Below, one piece after another: positions 20,241 to 31,212 of a stretch of DNA of 64,000 nt; positions within the stretch are counted from its first letter, which is position 1, and each line of letters starts with the position of its first letter. The notes beneath the pieces are model-generated. The model was not told the DNA's origin, made no database searches, and saw nothing but the letters and a program-made list of their open reading frames with translations. The stretch is from Norana najaformis. Lineage: Eukaryota; Annelida; Clitellata; Crassiclitellata; Hormogastridae. The position numbers and the translations under genes are program-made. The DNA lies in NCBI GenBank assembly GCA_964023275.1, contig OZ029923.1:4312729-4376728 (forward strand), written 5' to 3'.

Positions 20241-21165
20241 GCATACAAGCCAAGCGCTCTATCCAATCGGCTATCGTAACCTACATACAAGCCAAGCGCT
20301 CTATCCAATCGCCTACCGTGACCTATACACAAGCCGAGTGCTCTATCCAATCGGCTACCGTGACCTACATACAAGCCAAGCGCTCTATCCAATCGGCTAT
20401 CGTAACCTACATACAAGCCGAGTGCTCCATCCAATCGCCTACCGTGACCTATACACAAGCCGAGTGCTCTATCCAATCGGCTACCGTGACCTACATACAA
20501 GCCAAGCGCTCTATCCAATCGGCTATCGTAACCTACATACAAGCCGAGTGCTCCATCCAATCGCCTACCGTGACCTATACACAAGCCCAGTGCTCTATCC
20601 AATCGGCTATCGTAACCTACATACAAGCCGAGTGCTCTATCCAATCGGCTACCGTGACCTACATACAAGCCAAGCGCTCTATCCAATCGGCTATCGTAAC
20701 CTACATACAAGCCGAGTGCTCTATCCAATCGCCTACCGTGACCTATACACAAGCCGAGTGCTCTATCCAATCGGCTACCGTGACCTACATACAAGCCAAG
20801 CGCTCTATCCAATCGGCTATCGTAACCTACATACAAGCCGAGTGCTCTATCCAATCGCCTACCGTGACCTATACACAAGCCGAGTGCTCTATCCAATCGC
20901 CTACCGTGACCTATACACAAGCCGAGTGCTCTATCCAATCGGCTACCGTGACCTACATACAAGCCAAGCGCTCTATCCAATCGGCTATCGTAACCTACAT
21001 ACAAGCCGAGTGCTCCATCCAATCGCCTACCGTGACCTATACACAAGCCCAGTGCTCTATGCAATCGGCTATCGTAACCTACATACAAGCCGAGTGCTCT
21101 ATCCAATCGGCTACCGTGACCTATACACAAGCCGAGAGCTCTATCCAATCGGGTACTGTGCTCCG
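20235..21165 (-). repeat. 42-bp satellite: tandem SINE-D A-box half (~22 copies)
   Basis: The unit, read on the minus strand, is GGTAGCCGATTGGATAGAGC plus ACTCGGCTTGTATGTAGGTCAC, i.e. the A-box-containing 5' half of the SINE-D tRNA head without the B-box. About 22 units fit in 930 bp. Variants alternate (CGATTGG/CGGTAGG, GTATGTAG/GTGTATAG) in a recurring order, implying that two- and three-unit blocks were also amplified. Because 42 is a multiple of three, all frames stay open (317 and 315 codons); these are not genes. Confidence 0.93.
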
Positions 21166-21964
21166 TTTAAACTCACCATTTCTTTGATGTTGGATGGTTT
21201 TCAGAGGCCAAAATAAGAGTTTATTAACTGTATTGTATTGTCATGCTTCCTTGTCATAAGTGCTTACAGCTCCATTTAAAACTCACCAGTTTTTCGATGG
21301 ATAATGGTTTTCATGGGCCAGCAATGAAGAGGAAGTACACAGGTGGCATAAATTCCAAACACAGAATACGGAAATCTTGAGGCCCAGCCAGATTTATTTG
21401 CATGCATCAGTAATTTTTGACAGCCAAACACGCAAACAAATCCTTAGTCCAAAGCAGAAACCGATGAGAGCAGAGACAAGGAAATGAATTGCAAATCTTC
21501 AGTTTTTCAAAATGGAGCCCTCGCTCATCGTAGCCCAAAATGGTGGAGTGAAACAGATGCAGTCGATTGCAAAAGTCTTTGAGATTCTATTCGTAAAGAA
21601 ATCTCATTCAAGTTAGACAACAAAAGCACCTTCTTCACTACAATGTTACTCTTTAACAAGTGTCTGCATGACAGCAGACAATTACGCGACCAGAACACTC
21701 ATAACCCAACCATATGTGACATCACTTAGTACCAGACAATTCAACTGTTCTACTAATACAAAAGGCCACTTTAGTTTAAGACGTCATGCTCCGGAACCAG
21801 ACATTTAGCATTCCATTTACATCAGTGCCAACTGTCTTCAGATATTATTCTTAAGAGTGTGGCCTACAAGAAGACACCAAACACATCCTTCCTCCTGATA
21901 GAAAAGTATCTTAGCAGCAAAACCGCCAATCCATACAATTCTTGAACTGTCAACGTGGATTTGT
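21166..21964. other. BANP 3' flank / probable 3' UTR
   Basis: Downstream of the BANP stop on the minus strand. TTTATT (AATAAA on the gene strand) occurs at about 21391 and 21221 and could serve polyadenylation. Two similar approximately 40-bp blocks (TTTAAACTCACCATTTCTTT near 21170 and TTTAAAACTCACCAGTTTTT near 21275) are a local duplication. Confidence 0.5.
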
Positions 21965-24900
21965 TCACTCAATCTCGCTCGTCTGCAGATCCTGATGCTG
22001 TTGTATAAGATCGTCGATGACGTTTTGAGACAGATGGACCGTTTCTCGGCCATCAGAGCCCATCAGCTGAATGCCGTCTGTCAAGGCAACTCCTTCATGG
22101 CCGTTAATCGCTTGCTACAATTGGCAGAAAGCACCAACATTGGTTAGAAGGTAAATATAGGTGAGTTAAGGTGGGTGAAGCAAGCAAGGCAAGATAAAGT
22201 AAGGAAAAGTAAGGCAAGGAGAGGTAAGAGAAGGCAAGGAGAAGTAAGATCAGGCAAGGAAAGGTAAGGTAAGGCAAGGAGAGGTAAGAGATAAGGTAAG
22301 AAGAAGTAAGATAAGGCAATCAGAGGTAAGATAAGGCAAGGAGAGGTAAGATAAGGCAAGGACGGCTACTGTGTAGGGGCCTTGAGCAAGTCCTTCACTC
22401 ACAACTGCTCAGTGCCATCAACTGACAATTAGTCGTTAGAGTGGCGCTTAAAAAATGCAGAAATAATAATAATAATAATAACAATAACAGCAACAACAAT
22501 AACAGCAGCAACAACAACAATAATAGACAGATAGATAGATAGAGAGATACACAGAGAGATAGAAAAGAGCAAAGACGTACCTGAAAAATTATCTGATTGG
22601 CCGGTATGAGTTGTATCGTCTGGTCCTGCAGTTGAATGGTCTGGTTTTGCTGCAGCTGGGCCAACTGCTCGTGTGTCAAGGTAACAGCCTGAAATAAGAA
22701 AATACACTACATAAAACGACAGTAATGTAACAAATACACACAAACATACAATATGGAACATCCGTACAACAAAGATATTTCTCTAAACTAGCATATCAAC
22801 CAAAGTTCTTTATGTTGGTTAATATGTTCTCCACGCTGTCCCCTACACGCCTGTATGTATGTATGTATGTTGCATGTATATATGTATGTATGTATATATG
22901 TATGTATGTATCTATGTATGTATGTATGCACGCAAGTACCTAAGTAGCACCTCTTAAGAAGCTGTCTTGTGCTGGCACTGCATAAAATGCTCCAAATGAA
23001 TCAATTACCCGTGCCATTTTTCAAAGGTGCCGTCTTGTAGTGGCGCTACATAAATGCACTAAACAAATACTGATACCTGTGTCAACTGCAAATCCGATTC
23101 ATCCTGTTGATAGGAGTCGTCCGAACCGGTTAAGACCTCGTGGTACTGCTTGTTGTTCGCCTGCGACACCTTGACATAAGTCGCCACAGACTTTCCGCGG
23201 AACGCCTTGACGTGGAGCGGCATGCCTCGCATCTTCCGACGGAAGGCCGTGCGACACTTGGAGTCAATGTTCAGCTTTATCCGCTTCCAGTCGTCTTCCG
23301 TTATGTGGAACTTGTAAACGAGATGACCTTAAAGAGGAACACAAAATCTGACGTCTTCCTTCACACACAAATTGGCTTCAGCTGACGCAGTACTGAAGTG
23401 TCTGTAGAAAAGACTTAGAGTACTGTGGACTGCTAAGACCAACGAGTGGGTCCTAGAGATGGCAGGAGTAGAGAGGAGTCTGCCTGGATTAATTGGAAGG
23501 AGGAAGCGGTCATACTTCGGATATGTGCTACGAAAGAGTTGAGACTGTTCAGAGAAAGAGATCATCCAAGGCACAATTCCTCGATCCCAAGCTCAGGGAA
23601 GACCCAAGATGAAATGGAATAATAACATCAAATCATGGTCTGATTTACTGGTCAACCAGTTATTACAGAAGACAAAAGAAATTCTTCACGAACCTGCACT
23701 CAAGTATTAAGTTACACTTGAATAATATCACCCACATTTGGCAAAAACGATTTGTAGAGATGTAAAACGTGTTATACTAATATCCAGACACCCCAGATTA
23801 AATTCAAACATATCATTGGACGAAAGAAGTCTCAACTAGTACTTACAGCGGATACCGTAAATCATCAGCGGATCCAACTGTTTCTTTCCATGCTTTCCCA
23901 TGCCACTGAGGTTTGAAGACGCCTGAGTATTACGATCGAATAAATAGTCGAGCAACGCTAGCGCCATCTTCTCCGGCGTTCGACAGTTTGAATGAATGTG
24001 CAGCAGATCACTGCAAAACAAACACAAAATTTTTCTTCAACAGCACAAATGTATTTCACAAAAGCTTTTGCACAGGACATCAAACAACTGAATTTAACCA
24101 TAAATATAAATACATCATATAAACTTACTGACCTCAATATTTGGGAAAAAGTTCTTTATTATTGGGTAGAGTATAAATCTCTTGATCGTCTGGATTTATT
24201 AAGTCTTCGTGTTAAGTCTTCTCTTGTGCAGCGAAGAGCTTTTGCTGTCGTAGGCCCATCTCTATGAAATGGATTTCACCTTCGATTCATGCAGGGCTTT
24301 CTGCTGGAAACAGAGCTGAGTCAGCTTGTTGTTTGAAGATGTTCTTATTTCCCCGGGGTTCTCAGGCTGGAAGCACCTCTGAGTAGTTTGCTCTATAAGA
24401 AGTGCTATATAAGTTATCAAATACAGTACGATAATATACATAAATTGTTTCTTTAGCAAATTATCAACAGCCAGAGTAGGTTAAACAAGTCACAAACCAT
24501 TTGAAGAGTTACACTAAAACTAAAAAAATAAGTTACCTTGGAGAGATGTTCACTCGAACCCTGTTTTCGACATCATTTTCGTCTCCTAACCACGAACCAT
24601 TCGGGAAATCCTCTGCAGAAAACAGAATCCACATCACCCACCATAACTGATCAAACAGCTGCACTTCACTCTGCTCACCATATATTTTCAAGCTATCTTA
24701 AACGTACTTAGTGAGATCAGATAGACGACAGCTAAATGCCCAGTGCTTTTCTGATGTACTTTAAAGACATGACATTAAATGTATCGATACATCCGTTGTA
24801 ATTGTAATTAAAAACTCAAGATTTCTACAGCGCCCAAACAAAAATTAAGTCATGGGAACCACTTATTCACAGGCACTCTGTCAAAACAAATCGATAGGCA

Positions 24901-27900
24901 AAAGTGTTTGGTTCCAGGTCAAGATCCAAGAGTCAGGCAGAGAGACAGCGTGTGATGTTTGGGACTGGAGCAGAAAGAGGGATAAGAGGAAGAAGGGGAG
25001 TCAGGATAGGATCTGTGAAAGAGGAATGACAATCTGACCAATCATTCAGTCATTCACCATTTTGACATGAACCTTTTTGGCACAGCAAAGAGGATTACTC
25101 TGACTTGGGTAACTATACGAATCTCCAGGCAATCAGAATTATTCCTGCGTCTGACAAATTCTAGACTTACCTTCTGAATTGAGCGTGATCAGGGTAACGT
25201 TTGGTCCAAGCGATTGCGTCAGTGACCCAGAACTCGGACTGACGTAACTTTTGTCAATTAAATCTACAGATACAACAGAGTAACACAATATAAAAAGAGC
25301 GTTACATGGTTCAGAAGCCATTTCATTTCTTTTGAACTCCTGCAGATGTCACAGAATACTCAAATAAAATAAGAAAACTATAAAATCTTAAGCTATAGCA
25401 TCAAAATTTGTTTTCTACATTCAAAACCAATCAAAACTCCTTTTAGGTTACAAAAAAAACAGTAACATTCTACACTGGAACTCCCTCGCGACTGGTAATG
25501 AGATGATGCTACATTGAGGTCATGTTCCAAAGCTGAATTAAATCTGGAATCCTTATCCCCAGCTAAATCAGAAATCATGTTATTATGAAGCATTTTATGA
25601 AGGGGTTATGCTCAAATAATCCACCGGCCATACACTGGTACCCCTTTATGACAAGAACAAGTGACAAGGATTTCAATTTGGATCCATACACCAAATCAGT
25701 AGAAACACTGTAAAGTTGCAGCTTATAAGGACATTCTGATATATGTGAGGAATCGAAAAATTATTAGGTAACCGTAATTAGAAATTCAGTTATAATTATT
25801 AAGAACTTAAAGAGATCTAAAATCGCTTCTCTTACCGCTCCTGACGACATTTGAATTTTCTTCACAGACATCATCTGCCAAGTAATTAAAAATCATTTCT
25901 TAAAACACCCAGAAAAATAAACTGTTTTACAGTTAACTATGGGTAGCAGAACTGCACCCATATCCATCTATTTTGGAACGGATGGATACTTACGACCAAC
26001 TAAGTTATATGAATGGTTCTTCATCACCATTTAGGCTAATTAAAACTTTTATCATCTTTGTATCAATACCTTGAAATGTTGCCTCGAATTTTTCTTTTCT
26101 CCCTAAATCAATTTACTCTTCCCCAGAAATTCTACTGCATATCAAGTGTCATTCCCCCATGGTGTAAATGCCTTGATCTCAGTACATCACAGCACCCAGC
26201 CTTGTACATCTGATAATACATATTATGATTAACATTCTATTATTATTATTATTTTGCATTTATTACGTGCACAAGGTCAGTAAATCTGAATCTGAGGTGC
26301 AAAGCAACTGTTAGTAAAGGACTTGCTCAAGATTCCTACACAGTAACCATCTAAGGGGGAGGCTCAAACCCATGCTCTCCGTGTTACAAACCGAGAGCTC
26401 TAACCAATCAGCTACCGTGACCTACATACAAACCGAGAGCTCTAACCAATCGGCTACCGTGACCTACATACAAACCGAGAGCTCTAACCAATCGGCTACC
26501 GTGACCTACATACAAACCGAGAGCTCTAACCAATCGGCTACTATGACCAAACATATGTAGATCGGTGGAAAGTCATCTTACCAGGATTTTTTTCCTGAGG
26601 GAGACCGATTATAATGGCACCAGAACTGGTTCTAATAGAAGGGTAACATCTGAAATTTCAACCAAAATATCGTAATCATAACCGTCATACCATGGCTAGG
26701 GCAGAAATTCGTTCACAAAGACTAAGCTGCCCATGGCACTGACATCGTTTAATTGGAATGAAATATATTTCTCAATACTACGCAAATACCAATGGTTCAA
26801 GAGATTCAAGGAAAAAGTATTTTCTGTGTCTCTGATTTTGAAGTCTGATGTATGGCTCCAATTAATAAATCTCTAATTATTATCGTTAACAGTTCATGGC
26901 AATAACATCTTTTACATAGGAAAGTAGTATGTTACTCAGTAATCACAGCAATTATTCGAACAGTGATAGCAATGACTTCATTTGGCTTAAGATTCTAAAA
27001 CTGAACAGCTGATTGGCCATTCATTCAATCGAGGCTTTGAGTCAATCAGTAAACATTAACAACCAGTACACCACAGCTGACACATTAACTTGACTTAAAG
27101 GTTCATCAACCATCAATCAAACAACCAATCAACAAACCAAATAAATCAACCATGAAACCAATCAAACCAATCACCAAATTGTAAATGTAATTGGAAATTT
27201 ATATAGAGCCTCTTCAAGAGAAACTCCTCAGAAGTACTGCAATCAATGAAATGATCAACCAAACCACGCAACCTAATCAGCCAGTGAACCAATCAACAAA
27301 GCCAATTAATCAACTATCAATCTATAAACACAACTAATCTAATCTGATCTAATCTAATGACTTCTACAGCGCCGTTTACACAATGCCCAAGGCATCAATT
27401 GATGGTTGCTTCAAGTCAAAATCACAGTCAAAAATCATAATCCATTGGAGAACCCAGGTCAAATTCCGACGTCTAGAAACCAGAAGCTAGGCTACGCATT
27501 ATAAGTGCTTTAATAAATAAAAATAAATAAATACAAGAATTAATGTACCACGGATGGTACTGACTCACCGAGCCTTAGACATGGAGTTGTTGGAGGAAGC
27601 ATCAAACGATCCGGATGAATTTACCAAAGGCACGACCTTCTCCTCCAGATATTTTATTCGCTGATCGACAGACTCCACTTTCTTCTCAATTCGATCCAGC
27701 CGGTCGCAAAGATTTTTGTTGATGGTGCAGAGGATGGACTAAAGACAACGCAAAAGAAATTCCTTGCGTTTACTACATGAATTGTTTACTAAAATAATCT
27801 GGTTTCAACTTGCAAGGAGAGAGACTACAATTGATATTAATACTCCGTTAGACAGATCAAACTGCATTCAGTGGTGTCACTGACATTTGTGAAGTCTGAG

Positions 27901-28948
27901 AATTTAATCTAACTGAATCTAATGACTTCTGTAGTGCAGTTATCATAATGCCCAAGGCTTCAGTCAATGGTCACTTCAAGTCAAAATCGCAATCCAAAAT
28001 CATAATCCATTGGAGAAGCCGGGTCGAACACCGATAAAAAGGAAGAAAAGAACAGGGCTATCCAGACGTTTTCTTATATCATCCCAAAAATGGTACAAGC
28101 CATGAATAAATAACATACAGACATTGGTAAAAGACACGATCAAATTAACAAATGTTACCATCCGTGATCAACTAAATAACAGGACTGCTACAGATCAAAT
28201 AAACAGATAATGGCACTAGCCAAGATCAAAATAGACAGTTGTATTAGCCATGATCGAAATAAAGAGATGACAGTACTAGCCATGATCGAAAAAAGAAACG
28301 ATGGTACCAGCCATGATCAAAATAAAGAGACAATGGTACTAGCCATGATCGATGATTCATACACTTCCTCACAAGTGTCATCTTCGTGAGGCCTTTTGCG
28401 AGATGGAGGATTGCTGTCTTCATCCAAGTCTATGTTGTTATCTACAAGAAATTCACGACACAGTCTTTGAAAAGTCTGCATCTTGTATGGGTTTCACAAA
28501 GTAAGGTAAAAGTAAATCGTAGTTGTAATCGTAAGCTTCAGATTTCTACAGCACCCAATGAAAGCTAAGTCGCAGGAACAAACTAGCTTATCACAGGCAC
28601 GATGCGGGAAGGGACTATTAAGCAATGCAAAGCAGGTTAGTATTTGGACTGTGGGCCGTTCATGGTATACTAGACCTTCTGGGCCCCTTCATCCCGTAAA
28701 TGAGAACCAACGCAAACTGAACGGCTGATAAAGACATTCTGGAGATCAACTGCAGTGATTGTGTGTGCACCTCAGCACTAAGATCCTTCAAAATCCGAGA
28801 GTGTACTTCTAAAGTGGTAGAAAACCAAGGATTTTCACTCATGCGGAGAGCCATTCTTACCAGGTTGAAGAATAATATGATAGGTTTCCGTTGAAGAAAG
28901 TGGATCCACAACAGTTGCATTTGAAATATCATTCATCATCCCTGCCAT
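21965..28948 (-). CDS. BANP: BANP (SMAR1) orthologue, BEN-domain transcription factor, 11 coding exons
   Basis: Exons (- strand, 5' to 3'): 28948-28861, 28441-28365, 27738-27569, 26649-26582, 25874-25836, 25263-25171, 24612-24537, 24010-23847, 23327-23077, 22688-22581, 22114-21965; 1284 nt, 427 residues. All junctions are GT-AG and phases agree. Order: start MAGMMNDISN; acidic stretch with basic SRKRP (43-47); coiled coil SILCTINKNLCDRLDRIEKK (56 on); NVTLITLNSEEDFPNGSWLG (about 170-190); BEN domain about 200-290 with NCRTPEKMALALLDYLF, NLSGMGKHGKKQLDPL and IDSKCRTAFRRK; Gln-rich tail with NQTIQLQDQTIQLIP. These blocks match my recollection of vertebrate BANP (about 519 residues) in order and spacing. 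BANP is a nuclear protein binding CGCG-type promoter elements. Weak points: exon 2 uses a GTGTAT donor, and exon 5 is a 39-nt microexon. The start could be the second or third Met. Confidence 0.93.
22190..22365. repeat. AAGGCAAGGAGAGGTAAG minisatellite in the last BANP intron
   Basis: Irregular units of AAGGCAAGGAGAGGTAAGA repeated through about 170 bp. It lies in the intron between the last two coding exons and is rich in GTAAG donor-like sequences in the antisense direction. Confidence 0.8.
22363..22560 (+). repeat. SINE-D 3' part with (AAT)/(AAC)/(GATA) tail
   Basis: Contains GGCCTTGAGCAAGTCCTTCA, CAACTGCTCAGTGCCATCAA, GTGGCGCTTAAAAAATGCAG and AAATAATAATAA, followed by a microsatellite. 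The tRNA head is replaced by the minisatellite on the left. Confidence 0.8.
22853..22930. repeat. (TATG)n microsatellite in BANP intron
   Basis: TATGTATGTATG in the intron between the second-last and third-last BANP coding exons. Confidence 0.9.
23390..23695 (+). pseudogene. LINE g: reverse-transcriptase C-terminal remnant in BANP intron
   Basis: The plus strand reads WVLEMAGVERSLPGLIGRRK then RSYFGYVLRKS, a stop, and EKEIIQGTIP...GRPKMKWNNNIKSW. This is the pattern (RRKLxYFGHVxR ... GxxxxGRPKxxWxDNI) seen at the C-terminus of RTE/Jockey-like non-LTR polymerases. An in-frame stop shows it is inactive. It is antisense to BANP. Confidence 0.8.
24165..24445 (+). pseudogene. LINE e 3' end (RT C-terminus) in BANP intron
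   Basis: The frame includes SSLVQRRAFAVVGPSL, then degenerate sequence and FFPRGSQ-like residues. The nucleotide sequence matches the better-preserved copy at 47283-47625, including TATTTCCCCGGGGTTCTCA and AAGTGCTATATAAGTTATCA, with an ATACAGTACGATA tail. It is antisense to BANP. Confidence 0.82.
24795..25045 (-). repeat. LINE 3' end family a in BANP intron
   Basis: Reverse copy: GTAATTGTAATTAAAAACTC tail side, ATTTCTACAGCGCCC, CAGGCACTCTGTCAAAACAA, TCGATAGGCAAAAGTGTTTG, GTTCCAGGTCAAGATCCAAG. Same strand as BANP. Confidence 0.82.
26240..26400 (-). repeat. SINE-D in BANP intron
   Basis: Minus-strand copy with decayed B-box (GGTTTGAGCC where the consensus has GGTTCGAG), CTTGAGCAAGTCCTTTACTA and an ATAATAATAATAG tail at 26240. 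Its head leads into the four-unit array. Confidence 0.82.
26388..26545 (-). repeat. 42-bp tandem repeat of SINE-D A-box half (4 copies)
   Basis: The unit CCGAGAGCTCTAACCAATCG plus GCTACCGTGACCTACATACAAA is repeated about four times. It is the same part of SINE-D that is amplified at 20235-21165, but an independent expansion: its units carry GAGAGCTCTAACC rather than GAGTGCTCTATCC. Confidence 0.9.
27335..27530 (-). repeat. LINE 3' end family b (TTAGA tail) in BANP intron
   Basis: AATCTAATCTGATCTAATCT tail, GACTTCTACAGCGCCGTTTA, ATGCCCAAGGCATCAATTGA, GGTTGCTTCAAGTCAAAATC, AATCATAATCCATTGGAGAA. Family b encodes LKTHLF-type RT tails in longer copies. Confidence 0.8.
27895..28050 (-). repeat. LINE 3' end family b in BANP intron
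   Basis: The same blocks (TCTAATGACTTCTGTAGTGC, TGCCCAAGGCTTCAGTCAAT, CATAATCCATTGGAGAAGCC) recur between BANP coding exons 2 and 3. Confidence 0.8.
28185..28352. repeat. ~36-bp minisatellite abutting BANP exon 2 donor
   Basis: The unit is roughly ACTAGCCATGATCGAAATAA plus AGAGACAATGGT, with about four or five copies ending within 15 bp of the exon 2 splice donor. Confidence 0.75.
28505..28625 (-). repeat. LINE 3' end family a, truncated, in BANP intron 1
   Basis: AAGTAAATCGTAGTTGTAATCG tail side, GATTTCTACAGCACCCAATG, AAAGCTAAGTCGCAGGAACA, CTTATCACAGGCAC. Confidence 0.78.
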
Positions 28949-29727
28949 TAACACTTCATGAGTGGCTAAGGCAGCTTTGACTAGAATTCTGAAACATACC
29001 AAACGGCCCGACTACAGTTACAGGCAATCTTAAAGCTCATTAGAGAGTAGGTAGAAAGGTAACAATCTTCATGGTAAAATGGAAGAATGCATGAGTGCGT
29101 GCTTGTAGATGCACTGAAAATGCAATGTACAACCGCAATAACAATTCACTCACTTATTATTCTGTTTTAAGATGAATAGTAACGTCTGACCAATTTTGTT
29201 AATCGCTTCTCTGACTGTTGTTTCAAAATGTCAAACTATTTTTCTCAGTTCTGCAACTGTACCTAACTAATCGAGTTCAAAGGGCATTTTCTCCTATAGT
29301 TGTCTAGGCCTACCAATATTCTGCTTTAAGTTCAAACTCAGGAGTAAGATTTCGAAAAATAAAAATTAAGCCTTCACTGATTATTATATAAGAATTGTTT
29401 ATTGTTATTATTGTATTAGCACTTTAATTTCACTGATTTTACAGTCTTTGTCAAATCTTCCACACTTAGCACTATCCATGATTTCAGATACAGAGCATCG
29501 AACAGGAAACTGCCCAATCGCCACAGGCCGTTCACTCATCTCCGATAATCAGAGTTTTTCCCTATTTTCTCTTAAATCCGTTTTCAGTCGCAATTAACTT
29601 TATCCACGCCAGCTATACATATACACCACGTATTTTCCTATGTAAACAAAACCACTGCGAACATAAATGCTTACGTTCTAGCAAGTACGCCCTACAAGCA
29701 AAGGGTTCCGACACTTGTTAGCTTACA

Positions 29728-29995
29728 CAGTGTCTATAAGTCGCCGTGATCCGGTCTCGAGGTTCCGCTCTCCCAGTCAACGGAACCTTGGAGTTGGTTA
29801 CAGCGGCGGACCCTATCGGCGTTCCTGGCGCTTCTTAGCGTCGAATCGAAATCGAACTCTCGACTCTCAAAATCTCGACTCGCGATAATGGCGAACAGGA
29901 CGAGGAAATACGAGACTGATCGCCGACGAAATGTGAAGTAGGCTGGTTCCCCATTCTCTCCAGACGCGTTAGCAAATAAGTAAACGTTTCTCACG
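29728..29995 (-). promoter_or_regulatory. Probable BANP promoter / 5' UTR exon, CpG-rich
   Basis: The first coding exon starts at a splice acceptor (exon begins 28988), so a 5' noncoding exon must lie upstream. This segment is CpG-richer than its surroundings and ends at 29728 with a usable donor (TGT then GTAAGC). An ACTCGCGATA site at 29878-29887 matches 8 of 10 positions of TCTCGCGAGA, the known BANP-binding element, suggesting possible autoregulation (inference). The transcription start is not determined. Confidence 0.5.
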
Positions 29996-30164
29996 CAATC
30001 GCGTTTAAAAATGCAAAAATTTACTGTTTAAAAGTAATTGTCTTTACAAATGAACGAAATCCAATATCTGCTAGCTCTTAAAAATACCACGAACGCGATG
30101 CTGAGCACTGGGAGTAAATGGAAGTTCGTGTCACATAATATAAAGGACAAGCATTTTACCTTAT

Positions 30165-30312
30165 CTTACCTTATGAGGCTTATACAATACAATAATACAA
30201 TACAACTTATATTTATAATGCGCCTTAATAAAACCAAAGATCTTAGAGTCTAAGATCTTTGATAAAACAATGTCTTACTCAAAGGACGCGTTACAACATA
30301 ACATATGTCTTT
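30165..30312 (-). repeat. LINE 3' end family c
   Basis: ACAATACAACTTATATTTAT tail side, AATGCGCCTTAATAAAACC and TGTCTTACTCAAAGGACGCG match 9300-9365 in reverse. Between them a perfect palindrome AAAGATCTTAGAGTCTAAGATCTTT is present. Confidence 0.75.
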
Positions 30313-30357
30313 ACATTACACACCGAAAGTAATCGCTACCGCAATTTTTGGGACAGC

Positions 30358-30660
30358 TTCGTAATCGTAATCGTAATCGTAATCTCGAGATTTCTACAGC
30401 GCTCAACGAAAGCTAAGTCGCGGGAACCAGCTTATTCACAGGCGCTCAGTCAAAACAAAATCGATAGGCAAAAGGGTCAAGATCCAGGAGTCAGGCACTC
30501 AGACAGTCGGACGGCTACGGTGGATGCTGTTTGAAATTGAAGCGAGAAGAGAGATAAGAGGAAGAGGAAGAATCAGGATAAGATTTCTGGAAAAGAAGTG
30601 TTTTCAGTCTTGAGTGAAAGACCTGTGCAGAAACTGAAAGAGGTGAAGCTTGCACTAATA
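30358..30660 (-). repeat. LINE 3' end family a
   Basis: A (GTAATC)n run at 30360-30385 is followed by TTTCTACAGCGCTCAACGAA, GGGAACCAGCTTATTCACAG, AAATCGATAGGCAAAAGGG and TCAGTCTTGAGTGAAAGACC. It lies in the BANP-OXA1L intergenic region. Confidence 0.82.
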
Positions 30661-31212
30661 TCCTTTATTTTCTGGGTCGTGTACATATCATATTTCAACT
30701 TTTCATCGACCGATGTCTTGAGTTTTAATAGAATGGTGCTACAGAAGTTTCCAGAATATTGTTGTTGCTGTCGTTATTGCTATTGTTATTATAACTATTA
30801 ATAACAGCCATTTTAAGAAGTGATAACACGCGTAGTTGAACACCTAAAAAGAATTTAAATTTTAAGCATACAAGTTTTATGGTAAAACAGCCCTGCTTTC
30901 ACGCTGTACATTTACTAATATAAGTGTCGCTGCACAAGAGTAAAGTCGGAGTATTCTCTTCAAACATAGGGATCACATAAACACCGAAACTGTTGATACC
31001 AATATCGCGATAAAAATACCGAGAAAAACCGAAAACCGATATCAACTTCAAATACCGATACCGACTGAGATCTGACCTTGTTGGCTTTGAAAGATCTACA
31101 ATTAGATTTTTTAATATTATCATTTTTTGCGCTTCAGTTAGAAATAAATCATCAACTTACTTGCTTAACGGCGTTTTGGTTACTGCATGATGGAACCAGC
31201 GTTCTTCTAATC
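30660..31212. other. OXA1L upstream region
   Basis: It includes a (TTG/TTA)n patch at 30758-30800 and a block of repeated CCGATA-like motifs (AATACCGA, AAACCGATA, AATACCGATACC) at 31010-31065. I see no firm TATA box. It should contain the OXA1L promoter. Confidence 0.4.

Noticed and set aside
20201..21216. Open frames of 292-317 codons on both strands
   Set aside because: They exist only because a 42-bp (14-codon) tandem repeat keeps all frames open. The sequence is a SINE-derived satellite.
27569..28988. Apparent wrong order of BANP exons (N-terminal exon vs coiled coil)
   Set aside because: The 28.9-kb exon at first seemed to belong after the coiled coil, but its phase joins exactly to the acidic exon at 28.4 kb and its MMNDIS start matches the known N-terminus. 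The order is normal.
29734..29994. 86-codon minus-strand frame upstream of BANP
   Set aside because: It has no ATG start and no family resemblance. The region is better read as promoter/5' UTR.
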